The notes beneath the pieces are model-generated. The model was not told the origin of the DNA, searched no databases, and was given only the letters and a program-made list of their open reading frames with translations. 52,028 nt of DNA from positions 1-52,028 of the forward strand of contig CAYVJA010000014.1 of assembly GCA_964451605.1 (NCBI GenBank). Reading direction: 5' to 3'. The stretch comes from JAQVSH01 sp964451605 (lineage in GTDB: Bacteria; Bacteroidota; Bacteroidia; Bacteroidales; UBA4181). The position numbers and the translations under genes are program-made. Numbering within the stretch: the stretch's first letter is position 1; the number at the start of each line of letters is the position of its first letter. Below are positions 7,392 through 15,843 of this stretch, in pieces.

Positions 7392-10082
7392 ATGAAAAAA
7401 GCACTGAAAATCACAGCTATTGTCGTTGGATCACTGGTTCTGATTCTGCTGGTTCTCCCCTTTGCTTTTAATGGGAAAATTGCGGGTATCGTGAAGGAAC
7501 AGGCAAACAAGAACCTGAATGCTACTGTGGCTTTCGAGGATGCCGGCGTGAGTTTCCTTAGAAACTTTCCTCATGTAACAGCCTATTTGTCTGATATTTC
7601 TGTGATTAATAAGTCGCCGTTCGAGGGAGATACGCTCTTTTCGGCACACAAGGTATCGGTGGCTGTCAATCTGAAAAGCCTGCTTTCGGACAATCGGATT
7701 ACCATTGGGAAGATAGCGCTGGTTGAACCCAGAATTCAGGCAGTACTTCTTTCGGAGGGTGTGGCCAATTGGGACATTACCCTGCCCTCCACTGAAGAGG
7801 CGGAGGAGGAATCGACCGAAGAATCGAACTTCTCGCTTTCGCTCGATAAGGTGGAAATTTCGGATGCCTATATCAGTTTCTATGATCAAGATGCTGAGAT
7901 GTTTGCCGAGATAGCCGACTGGAGTGGTACACTTTCCGGAAATCTTGGAGCCGATCGCTCTACGCTCCGCACCCAATCGGAAATTGCATCGCTCTCGTTT
8001 ATCATGGCTAAGATACCCTATCTCAATAAGGTACGGGTGGAGGCAGATATCGCCGTCGATGCCGATCTGAAGAATAACAGCTACACCTTTGCGGAAAACA
8101 AGATTCGGCTCAATGATTTGGAAGCCTCGTTCGAAGGATGGGTTAAGATGCCCGATACTTCGCGCATCGAGATGGATCTGGCACTCCAAACGGGCGATAT
8201 TTCGCTTAAGAATCTGCTTTCGTTGGTGCCGGCCATCTACGCCTCAAACTTTTCCACCCTGGAAACCTCTGGTACGGTGGCGCTGAAAGCCAATGCAAAA
8301 GGAGTTCTGCAGGGCGAAGGTTATCCGGCTTTCGATGCGGTGATTTCGGTTCAAGAGGGGATGTTTCGCTACCCTTCCCTGCCCGAATCCGTTACCTCTA
8401 TCTTTATCGACAGCCATATCTCCAACCCCGGAGGCTCACTGGACCAAACCGTGATAGACCTCTCCCGCTTTTCGTTTGTGATGGGCGGAAACCCTTTACA
8501 AGCCAAGGCGCACATTACTACCCCCATGAGTGATCCTAACCTGAAAGCAGAGCTGCAGGGAATTCTGGATTTGGGTAGAATACGGGAGGTTTACCCGCTG
8601 GGCGACAGCGTAACGTTACAAGGACGATTTGAGGCAGATATTGCCATGGCAGGGGCCCTTTCGTCGATAGAAAAAGAGCAGTACGACCAATTTTCCGCAT
8701 CCGGATCGATGACGATAAGCAAATTGGCCTACCAGGCACCCGATCTGCCCGATATTGCCATTGAGGAGGCAAAACTCCGTTTCACTGCCAGGGAGGCTGA
8801 GTTAACGGCCTTTTCGATGAAGATGGGCAGAAACGATTTCCAGGCAAGAGGAGAGATCAACAACCCCCTGCCCTATTTTATGGCCGATGGTACGTTAAAA
8901 GGTTCGCTTCACGTTACATCGAGCTATCTTAACCTGAACGACTTTTTGACTGAGGAGGCGGTCGAACCCGAAGCCGAGACCCCTGAAGCCGGAGAGGCAG
9001 TCGCAGATTCAGTAGCTGTTCTGGCGTTTGATATCCCCAAAAATCTCGACTTTGTGCTTTCGGCGCAAGCCAACGAGGTAATTTTCGACAAAATATCGCT
9101 GAAAGATCTGAATGGATCGGTTCGGCTTCTGGATGGCCGATTAACCTTCCAAAATGTGAAAGCTGAGGCTTTGGGGGGGTCGATGGCTATTAACGGGTAC
9201 TATGAAACACCCCAACCCTCGCAGCCTTATGTCGACCTGGCTCTTGCGCTCGACAGCGTCTCTTTTGCCCAGACCTATACAGCGCTCGATATGGCGAAAT
9301 CGCTCGCTCCTATTTTCGAAAAGGTAGGAGGCGATTACTCCATGAATCTCAAATTTGCCTCTTCGCTTACCGGCGAAATGGATCCGATTATCTCTTCGCT
9401 TACCGGAAATGGGCTGTTGCAGTCGAGAAATGTGCAAGTCAGCGATATCGCCGTTCTGAATGCGTTGGCCGCAGCCCTCAAAAACGACGCACTCAGGGCG
9501 CTCTCTACAAAAGATATAAAGATTCCTTTCAACATTAAGGATGGCAGGGTGGTGACCTCACCCTTTACAGTAGATGTAAACCAAACCAAACTGCTCTTAT
9601 CGGGGAGTACCGGAATTGACCAGACCATCGACTACCAGATCAGGGTGAGTTTACCGGCACAATTGGCTCAACAGGGGGTAAACACGCTGCAAGGCACCAT
9701 CGGAGGCACCTTTACCTCCCCAAAAGTTTCGATTGATATGGCCGATCTGGCCAAACAGGCATTGGTAGGGGTTGCAGGAAAACTTCTGGGAAACATAGCA
9801 AAGGATTCTACCGGTACTGCCTCGGCTGCGGCCATCTCCGAGAATCTGCAACAACGGGCCGATCAGCTTCGTGCCCAGGCCAAAGAGGCGGGCGATAAAT
9901 TGATTGAGGAGGCCGATAAGCAGGGAAAAGCGCTGATTGAAAAAGCCGAAAATCCCATATTGAAAGCCACAGCCAGAGCGGCTGCCACCAAATTAAAGAG
10001 CGAGGCAGAGAAGAAGGCTGCCCAATTGCAGGCCGAGGCCGATGCAAAAGCCCAGGCGCTTCTCGAACCGAAAAAACCCTGA
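7392..10082 (+). CDS. AsmA family protein
   Basis: 896 residues from the ATG at 7392, chosen because the protein then starts MKKALKITAIVVGSLVL, a positively charged N-terminus followed by a single membrane anchor (about 7-27). An in-frame upstream ATG at 7347 would add 15 unlikely residues. The rest is a long beta-rich periplasmic body with AsmA-type repeats: an early region with SFLRNFPHVTAYLSD typical of the AsmA N-domain, and an AsmA_2-like C-terminal region about 560-780. AsmA-like proteins are thought to help move lipids or assemble the outer membrane. The last 80 residues are unlike the rest: Ala/Lys/Glu-rich helical repeats (EEADKQGKALIEKAE type), probably an amphipathic coil. It is convergent with the next gene (6-base gap). 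Confidence 0.88.
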   Translation: MKKALKITAIVVGSLVLILLVLPFAFNGKIAGIVKEQANKNLNATVAFEDAGVSFLRNFPHVTAYLSDISVINKSPFEGDTLFSAHKVSVAVNLKSLLSDNRITIGKIALVEPRIQAVLLSEGVANWDITLPSTEEAEEESTEESNFSLSLDKVEISDAYISFYDQDAEMFAEIADWSGTLSGNLGADRSTLRTQSEIASLSFIMAKIPYLNKVRVEADIAVDADLKNNSYTFAENKIRLNDLEASFEGWVKMPDTSRIEMDLALQTGDISLKNLLSLVPAIYASNFSTLETSGTVALKANAKGVLQGEGYPAFDAVISVQEGMFRYPSLPESVTSIFIDSHISNPGGSLDQTVIDLSRFSFVMGGNPLQAKAHITTPMSDPNLKAELQGILDLGRIREVYPLGDSVTLQGRFEADIAMAGALSSIEKEQYDQFSASGSMTISKLAYQAPDLPDIAIEEAKLRFTAREAELTAFSMKMGRNDFQARGEINNPLPYFMADGTLKGSLHVTSSYLNLNDFLTEEAVEPEAETPEAGEAVADSVAVLAFDIPKNLDFVLSAQANEVIFDKISLKDLNGSVRLLDGRLTFQNVKAEALGGSMAINGYYETPQPSQPYVDLALALDSVSFAQTYTALDMAKSLAPIFEKVGGDYSMNLKFASSLTGEMDPIISSLTGNGLLQSRNVQVSDIAVLNALAAALKNDALRALSTKDIKIPFNIKDGRVVTSPFTVDVNQTKLLLSGSTGIDQTIDYQIRVSLPAQLAQQGVNTLQGTIGGTFTSPKVSIDMADLAKQALVGVAGKLLGNIAKDSTGTASAAAISENLQQRADQLRAQAKEAGDKLIEEADKQGKALIEKAENPILKATARAAATKLKSEAEKKAAQLQAEADAKAQALLEPKKP

Positions 10083-10088
10083 TTCCGG

Positions 10089-11798
10089 TTATTTTTGGGC
10101 AGCTGCAGGGGCAAGACGTTCCAGAATCTGTCCTCCCTTCAGCAGTTGGCTACGCACCTCATCGTAGGTCAGTTGGTGTAGTCCGGTTCGCTTTTCCAAG
10201 GCCATCGAAGCCATGGTTCCGGCGCTTTGTCCCAGAATCATAAACACAGGTTCCATTCGGATCGAACCAAAAGCAATGTGCGAACTGGAGACCGCCACGG
10301 GAACCAGCAGGTTGGCACACTCACCCTGCCTTGGCAGAATAGCGCCCATATCTATCTGATAGATAGGGGCCGAAACACCTATATCTCCCTCATTTTGTAC
10401 ATATCCCTCCGGGGTAATATAGCGTTGGGTATTGTGTGAATCGATAGTATACGAGCCCATTCCAATGGGCTGAGGCACCGGCTTCTTCCCGAGCAACTCA
10501 TTTTCGGTCATTACAAACGAACCCGCCATTCTGCGCGCTTCGCGCACATATATCTGGTGAGGCCAATGGTTATTGTCGGTAAACTCATCGGCCGAAAGTC
10601 CCCACTTTTTCATTTCGCTCTGTACATCGGCCGGGACTCTCGGATCGTTGGCCAAAAAGTAGAGCAACCCCTGTTGGTAGGTGGTATGCTCCTCCAAAAT
10701 TTCTTTTCTTCGCTGATACGATGCCTCCGGATAGTCCCAATTCATACCGATGTTATCCATACTAAAGGGGCCGTGGTTATTCACGTCGGTTTTCAGGTTG
10801 GGGATCGGGTCGAACTTGGCAAACACCTCACGCCAACCCTTTTCGAGAACCCGCAGCAGCAGTTCATACTGAGAAGGGTCGTATCCTTCAGGGCGGGGAA
10901 ACGGCACACGATTGGCCTCATTTTTGGTCAGGCAAAGCCGATAGCAATAGGCCTGTACCCGAAGATCGGCATCGCCCTTAGTACCCGGAGGGAGCGCAGA
11001 AATACGGGGCAGTATGCCCGATGCAGGGTCGCCGGGAATTTTATAGGGACTTATTTTCATCGTGCCAAAGTGATGCCCGTGGTGTAAAACCCCCACCTGA
11101 ATCCCATTCCAGGTTTCGCCGTAGGTGGCGTTAGCTTCGCGCCCCACATGATAACTCACCCCGGCAGCTGCCATCAGATCACCCTCATAGGTGGCGTCGA
11201 CAAACTGTTTTGCGCCATATTCCGAGCCATCGATGGTGGTAATAGAGAGAATCTGATTACCCTCCATTTTCACCCCTTTTTCGCGATCGAGCCACTGATT
11301 GCGATAGACGCGTATCTTGTATTCCCGCACGAAATCTTCGAAAACCTTTTCGGCCACGTGGGGCTCAAAAATCCACATCGTCCGGTTGGCTCCATCTACG
11401 GCCGGTGTCCCCTGCCCCACATTGCCATAGGCCGACTGCTCCTGCCAGCGCCAGGTTTCGGGCTTTTGATAATAATGATATATGCGCTGATAAAACTCAC
11501 GCGAAAGCCCCCCTATCACGCTTTTGTTACCCGTATCGGTAAAACCCAGACCCGAGGCCGAGAGCCCGCCCAGATGCATTTCGGGCGCCACAATCACCAC
11601 CTTGTGATTTCGCCTGGCAGCCTCCACCGCAGTAATCACCCCCGCTGATGTACCTCCGTACACGATGATATCGGCTTTAATGCGTCGGGGTGCCGGAGCA
11701 GACCTATCTGCAGAAACGCCGGAATAGGCACTCACCCCAAAGAGTGCCGGTGAGAGCAGGCAGAAAATCCAGGTAAAAAAGAGAGAGACTCGTGTCAT
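10089..11798 (-). CDS. Secreted FAD-dependent oxidoreductase
   Basis: 569 residues with a signal peptide (about 1-25). The dinucleotide-binding motif VYGGTSAGVITAVEAARR (about 45-62) resembles GxGxxG in the FAD_oxidored family (PF12831), followed by the acidic strand end and LGGLSASGLG. A second FAD contact is likely near the C-terminus (ARRMAGSFVMTENELLG, then GQSAGTMASMALE). Members of this family are frequent among secreted carbohydrate-active genes in Bacteroidota, but their substrates are mostly unknown, so I give no specific reaction. It follows the 385-residue carboxypeptidase-regulatory-domain gene by 14 bases and probably shares its transcript. Confidence 0.85.
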   Translation of the reverse strand: MTRVSLFFTWIFCLLSPALFGVSAYSGVSADRSAPAPRRIKADIIVYGGTSAGVITAVEAARRNHKVVIVAPEMHLGGLSASGLGFTDTGNKSVIGGLSREFYQRIYHYYQKPETWRWQEQSAYGNVGQGTPAVDGANRTMWIFEPHVAEKVFEDFVREYKIRVYRNQWLDREKGVKMEGNQILSITTIDGSEYGAKQFVDATYEGDLMAAAGVSYHVGREANATYGETWNGIQVGVLHHGHHFGTMKISPYKIPGDPASGILPRISALPPGTKGDADLRVQAYCYRLCLTKNEANRVPFPRPEGYDPSQYELLLRVLEKGWREVFAKFDPIPNLKTDVNNHGPFSMDNIGMNWDYPEASYQRRKEILEEHTTYQQGLLYFLANDPRVPADVQSEMKKWGLSADEFTDNNHWPHQIYVREARRMAGSFVMTENELLGKKPVPQPIGMGSYTIDSHNTQRYITPEGYVQNEGDIGVSAPIYQIDMGAILPRQGECANLLVPVAVSSSHIAFGSIRMEPVFMILGQSAGTMASMALEKRTGLHQLTYDEVRSQLLKGGQILERLAPAAAQK

Positions 11799-11812
11799 AG
11801 AAAGAAGAATAG

Positions 11813-12970
11813 TTATGGATTAGGCAGATAATTAGCAGGCAACCGGTTGCCTACACTGATGTGCATGGCAATCCCCGCATCGAGCCGCACAAGAGCGCCA
11901 GCCGAATGGTTACCGAAGGTATCTATAAAAAAAGAATCGGTAAAAAAACGAATCACAAAAAAGGGTCGACCCTCTCTGTAAGTTACCGTGTAAACAATCG
12001 GGGGGAAAATCGTAATTCTACCGGCAGGGGAATCGTCGGCATCTATATCCTCATCAAAATCTAAAGGGTCGACTGTAGGCTTACCCACAGAAATCCGTTT
12101 CATATTGAGCGTATCAGAAACAGTAAAGAGATTTTTTCGGTTTAGCTCTGGCCGATAGTATTGTTCTCCTTCAAAAAACCGATAGTGCGAATTCCGGAAG
12201 GTACCTGATCGCACGGTTCGAAAAAAGTGCAACTGAGATCCTTCATCTTGCAAAAGCCTTCTTTGGGCATAAAGAGGGTTGGACCCCACCTCGTCTATGA
12301 AATAAAAAAAACCGTAGAAACTATTTGGGCGATCGGCAACATTCTCGGGGCGGAGGGAAGAGTATGTCTCCCTCAGCCAAAAAGGCATCCTCTCCTTCTT
12401 TAAAGGTGTCAATGGCGTAAAAAAGTAGTTCTCTATATAGGCAACTATCCGATAGCCCAGGTAGGGGTTTCGTATCTGCAGAGGCCTCTTCATGGCAACC
12501 GAGACAAAGTGTAGCGCAGAATCATACTGAAAAACCAATGCCTCTTCATTCTCAAGCACACAGGATAAGCCCGCAGAATCCCGCCCCAAAAAATTGGCTC
12601 TAAACTCCGCAAGAAAGAAGTCACGGGAAAAACTGCCAAAAGTTTCAATACCCTCTTCGGTTGACCCTTTTGGGTAGAGAACCATGGCAATCTTCTCCTT
12701 TTCAGGCTCTTCGTAGGGATTAGAAATCACCTCGGTACCAAATCCCTCTTTTGCAAATACCAAATCGGTAGTAAACATCTTAGGCGCCTCAATCCGAAAA
12801 GTACCATCCTCACCTGTAATAGAGAAAAAAGTAGTCCTGTTGAAAAAAACCGATACCCCGGGCAATGGATTATTCCTCTTATCGGTTACCCTACCCGAAT
12901 AGGTATATGCGGAAATCGCCGCACAACCCACAAAAAGCATACACACCACACACACCCATCTTCTCGCCAT
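11813..12970 (-). CDS. Secreted carboxypeptidase-regulatory-like domain protein (paralogue 3)
   Basis: 385 residues with a signal peptide (about 1-21). A CarboxypepD_reg-like beta-sandwich (about 22-105) opens with the usual SGRVTDKRNNPLPGVSVFF. The remaining 280 residues form a domain shared with the two following paralogues. Its conserved landmarks are an FLGRDSAG.SCV.ENE block, RNPYLGYR, and FFIDTFGNHSAG near the end. The regulatory-domain fold is the one seen at the N-terminus of SusC proteins, but no receptor barrel is attached here. Function unknown. It is the most diverged of the three copies and is separated from the other two by repeat element E5. Confidence 0.8.
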   Translation of the reverse strand: MARRWVCVVCMLFVGCAAISAYTYSGRVTDKRNNPLPGVSVFFNRTTFFSITGEDGTFRIEAPKMFTTDLVFAKEGFGTEVISNPYEEPEKEKIAMVLYPKGSTEEGIETFGSFSRDFFLAEFRANFLGRDSAGLSCVLENEEALVFQYDSALHFVSVAMKRPLQIRNPYLGYRIVAYIENYFFTPLTPLKKERMPFWLRETYSSLRPENVADRPNSFYGFFYFIDEVGSNPLYAQRRLLQDEGSQLHFFRTVRSGTFRNSHYRFFEGEQYYRPELNRKNLFTVSDTLNMKRISVGKPTVDPLDFDEDIDADDSPAGRITIFPPIVYTVTYREGRPFFVIRFFTDSFFIDTFGNHSAGALVRLDAGIAMHISVGNRLPANYLPNP

Positions 12971-12988
12971 AACAGTTACCCTATTTAT

Positions 12989-13096
12989 TCGCGCACCAGC
13001 GCAGCATTAGAGCACTAGCGCGCAGCGCATTCACCAACCACCATTCACCATTGACCATTCACCATTGACCATTGACCATTGACCATTAGAGATTTA
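12989..13096 (+). repeat. Composite intergenic element E5
   Basis: On the plus strand the order is core GCGCACCAGCGCAGC, two octamers (ATTAGAGC, ACTAGCGC) and a second GC core. A tandem array of roughly 10- and 7-base units follows (ACCATTCACC, ATTGACC; about 13030-13088). It fills the 130-base gap between two paralogous carboxypeptidase-regulatory-domain genes and is the clearest example of the ACCATT module. Confidence 0.88.
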
Positions 13097-13099
13097 GAT

Positions 13100-14191
13100 C
13101 TAAGGATCCGATTCGTAATCGGAGGGCAGCAGATTTCCCAATCGCTTTCTGGCAATAGTCCCATCAAATTGAATAGAATCGCCGGCTGAATGGTTGCCAA
13201 AACGGTCTATCAGGAATGAGGGCGTACGTAAATAGATAAGAGAGTGGCTGCCACTGGCGTAAATCAGGGTATAGACGGCTTGAACCGGAGGCCCAGGTGG
13301 CACCTTCACAATCAAAATCTCACCTAATACATTGAAGCTAAAGAATGCGTGAGTATTCTTTAGCACCTCAACCTTCTTGTATCCAAGCGTATCAGAGACA
13401 CGGAAGGCATCGGAATAGACCACCGGGTTTACTCCATTCCTGAGCATAAACCTCGGCTCCTTATGTTGAGAATTGAACAACTCTCTAAAGAAAAGCATCT
13501 GCGAACCCCGAAAACTCTTCTCTCTGCGGTTTGCAAATTTGTTTTTATCGTCCGATTCATCAATAAAAAAGGTGGTAGCACGATAAAAGTCGGCGGCTCC
13601 ATCTTTCGGATTGATGCTAAGCTTTTTAAACGTCAGATAGAACTCACTCATGTCCATCACCAGTCTATATCCCAGATAGGGATTTTGGATCCGGAGCGGA
13701 GCCTTTGCGGAGACTCGCAAAACCAAACTATCGACATCATAATCTAACAACAAATCGTCTTCATTCTCAATCACACAAGATTTCCCGGCTGCATCGGTAC
13801 CCAAAAAGCGGGCTCTGAAAGCCGCCAATTTTTGTGCTCGACTGAAGGCCCCTGAAATCTCGACCTCCTTTATATCGAAAGTCCGTGGACGAAGAACCAT
13901 TTCGAAATGGTTCCGGATTTGGTTACCGGTAATATAACCGGTATGGTATCCCATTTTACTGAACACCAATACGGGATTCACCTGTTGTGTATGGTTAAGG
14001 CGGAACCGCCCAGATGCATCGGTATCGGCTCCACGGGTAGTGCCGTCGAAATAGACCGACACCCCGGCAACAGGTTCGCCCGACTCATCCAGTACCCTGC
14101 CGGTGAGGGCTTGCGCAAAGAGAAGATGGGTTTGCAAGAGAAGCAAACCACTCAAGCAGAAACGGACAATAAACAAATGGTTATTTTTCAT
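13100..14191 (-). CDS. Secreted carboxypeptidase-regulatory-like domain protein (paralogue 2)
   Basis: 363 residues with a signal peptide (about 1-27). The CarboxypepD_reg-like domain (about 28-105) begins LTGRVLDESGEPVAGVSVYF. The shared C-terminal domain contains RARFLGTDAAGKSCVIENE, IQNPYLGYRLVMDM and FLIDRFGNHSAGDSIQFDG. Its ATG overlaps the stop of the upstream paralogue by four bases (ATGA), so the two are translationally coupled and probably arose by tandem duplication. Exported protein of unknown function; a structural or binding role at the cell surface is only a guess. Confidence 0.82.
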   Translation of the reverse strand: MKNNHLFIVRFCLSGLLLLQTHLLFAQALTGRVLDESGEPVAGVSVYFDGTTRGADTDASGRFRLNHTQQVNPVLVFSKMGYHTGYITGNQIRNHFEMVLRPRTFDIKEVEISGAFSRAQKLAAFRARFLGTDAAGKSCVIENEDDLLLDYDVDSLVLRVSAKAPLRIQNPYLGYRLVMDMSEFYLTFKKLSINPKDGAADFYRATTFFIDESDDKNKFANRREKSFRGSQMLFFRELFNSQHKEPRFMLRNGVNPVVYSDAFRVSDTLGYKKVEVLKNTHAFFSFNVLGEILIVKVPPGPPVQAVYTLIYASGSHSLIYLRTPSFLIDRFGNHSAGDSIQFDGTIARKRLGNLLPSDYESDP

Positions 14192-15282
14192 CTATTAAAT
14201 AGATAATTTTCCTCCATCCAGAAATTGAAAGGTAACAGATTACCAACCCTTCTGGAGGCCATCTCACCATCGAACTGTATCTTGTCGGCAGCGGAGTGGT
14301 TGCCATAAGAATCTATCAGAAAATCGGAGGTACGAAAAACGCACAAGGAAGACTGTTTCTTTCTATATATCAATGTGTATGTGGCATGAATCGGGTCACC
14401 CGTCGAGGGGATAACGCCGTGCAGATACCCTTTCTCATCCATAGTAACAGGGTCATTCTTCGATGCAACCACCTTAACTCGCTTCATATTGAGTGTATCG
14501 GAAAGCAGAAAAACAGAATCCGGATTTGCCAACCTTGTACCATCGAGCAAAAGGAATCGACCGGCCAGAAATTGATCCTTCCAAAGGGTGCGAAAAAAGT
14601 GCATCTGCGATCCTAAATAGCTCTTTTGTCTACGGTATAGATATGGATGTTCCCCATTTTGGTCATCTACAAAAAAGACCGTTGCCTTGTAATAATCGGA
14701 AACCACATTCCGGGGATCTATACTATTACTTTTAGAAATGGCATAAAACTCATCCAGATCAACCTGCAGCGTGTATCCAAGATAACGATTTACAATCTTT
14801 AAAGGCTGGCGAGAAACCACCGAAAGCCGAGAGTCTGCGTAATCGTAACTAAGAACAAGTTCACTCTCATTCTTAATATTGCACATCTTACCGGCAATAT
14901 CCACCCCCAGAAAACGTGCCTTAAAGAGTTTCAATAACTGCTTACGGGTAAAGATGCCCTCGATAGCCACCTCCTCAATCTCAATATATTTGGGTTGTAA
15001 GGTTACCTTGAGGTCTGAAATCCCGGCCACATCAACCAGATAATTCGGCTCATACCCCAACTTCGTAAACACCAGAACCGCCTGCAACATATCCTTATAC
15101 GACAAACTAAACCGTCCCTCCGCATCGGTATCAGTACCCAACGTAGTTCCGCTTACATACACCGAAACCCCCGACAACGGCTCACCCCTCTCATTAAACA
15201 CATGCCCACTCACCGTTTGTGCCCACACCTCCGGACAAAACCCCATTGCAACCAGAAACAACAAAACCACCAACCTTCTCAT
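14188..15282 (-). CDS. Secreted carboxypeptidase-regulatory-like domain protein (paralogue 1)
   Basis: 364 residues, first of the three paralogues in transcription order. Signal peptide about 1-21 (ends EVWAQ), CarboxypepD_reg-like domain about 22-100 (SGHVFNERGEPLSGVSVYV), then the family C-terminal domain with KARFLGVDIAGKMCNIKNE, IVNRYLGYTLQVDLDEF and FLIDSYGNHSAADKIQFDG. The conserved Cys and Asn in the C..(K/E)NE block and the GNHSA motif near the end are kept in all three copies. It overlaps the next paralogue by four bases. No catalytic motif is evident. Confidence 0.82.
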   Translation of the reverse strand: MRRLVVLLFLVAMGFCPEVWAQTVSGHVFNERGEPLSGVSVYVSGTTLGTDTDAEGRFSLSYKDMLQAVLVFTKLGYEPNYLVDVAGISDLKVTLQPKYIEIEEVAIEGIFTRKQLLKLFKARFLGVDIAGKMCNIKNESELVLSYDYADSRLSVVSRQPLKIVNRYLGYTLQVDLDEFYAISKSNSIDPRNVVSDYYKATVFFVDDQNGEHPYLYRRQKSYLGSQMHFFRTLWKDQFLAGRFLLLDGTRLANPDSVFLLSDTLNMKRVKVVASKNDPVTMDEKGYLHGVIPSTGDPIHATYTLIYRKKQSSLCVFRTSDFLIDSYGNHSAADKIQFDGEMASRRVGNLLPFNFWMEENYLFNR

Positions 15283-15285
15283 AAT

Positions 15286-15374
15286 ACAATTAGATAATGT
15301 GACAATTTGAAGATTTCCAGTAAAGCATTCGCGCGCCAGCGCAGCACTAGAGCACTAAAGCACTAGAACACTAC
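15286..15374 (+). repeat. Composite intergenic element E6
   Basis: An AT-rich part (about 15286-15328, with AATTAGATAATGTGACAATTTG patterns split over several bases) is followed by core GCGCGCCAGCGCAGC and three octamers (ACTAGAGC, ACTAAAGC, ACTAGAAC). The stop codon of the cupin gene (TAG, 15363-15365) and its last residues are encoded by the array. Confidence 0.8.
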
Positions 15375-15725
15375 CTCCTCCCTCTCCGCGCTCCATGCCG
15401 GATCTACAATACACAAAAAACCCAGAGCCCTCTCGCCCCGCTGCGAGATAGACTGCAGCGCACCGGGAGGAATATAAATCAACTGACCCGGAAATACCGG
15501 TTGCGACTCCCCATCGATATGCATAATCCCCTCGCCTTCAGTAATAAAATAGATTTCAGTAGCCGATAGCCGATGCGGCTTCGACGAACAGCCCGGTTCA
15601 AGACAGGCAAAAGCCACACTACAATTCAACTGCAAAGGCTCCCTCTCCGGGTGCAACAACTCACACAACCTCGTCCCATCGCCCGCCACAAAAAAAGAAG
15701 CAGACCCAATATCCTTAATCACCAT
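15363..15725 (-). CDS. Small cupin-domain protein
   Basis: 120 residues, cytoplasmic (no signal peptide), a single cupin beta-barrel. Motif 1 is PHRLSATEIYFITEGEG, with the first His and the Glu but not the second His of the classical HxH. Motif 2 is PGQLIYIPPGALQSI, lacking the usual His. Metal binding is therefore uncertain. I chose the ATG at 15725 over an in-frame GTG at 15731 because an AGAGG lies six bases upstream of it. The substrate is unknown; similar proteins bind small ligands or act as sugar isomerases or sensors. The gene lies downstream of the GH9 gene with element E7 between them. Confidence 0.8.
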   Translation of the reverse strand: MVIKDIGSASFFVAGDGTRLCELLHPEREPLQLNCSVAFACLEPGCSSKPHRLSATEIYFITEGEGIMHIDGESQPVFPGQLIYIPPGALQSISQRGERALGFLCIVDPAWSAEREEVVF

Positions 15726-15752
15726 AACCACCTCTATTCATCTTTACATTTT

Positions 15753-15843
15753 TTCGCGCGAAGCGCAGCTCTCGAAGCGCATTCGCGCTTCGAAGCACCA
15801 GAGCACTTGCGCGTTGATGCGCAAATGCGCATCAACGCGCAAG
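15753..15843 (+). repeat. Composite intergenic element E7 with large inverted repeat
   Basis: Contains core GCGCGAAGCGCAGC, a 9-base-arm hairpin (TCGAAGCGC, 15772-15780, with its complement at 15785-15793) and one and a half octamers. It ends in a perfect 18-base inverted repeat (arms 15806-15823 and 15826-15843, two-base centre). The right arm is inside the GH9 coding sequence and provides its TGA stop (15832-15834). There is no U-tract, so it is not a standard intrinsic terminator, though a stem this long could block RNA decay or transcription. Confidence 0.85.
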
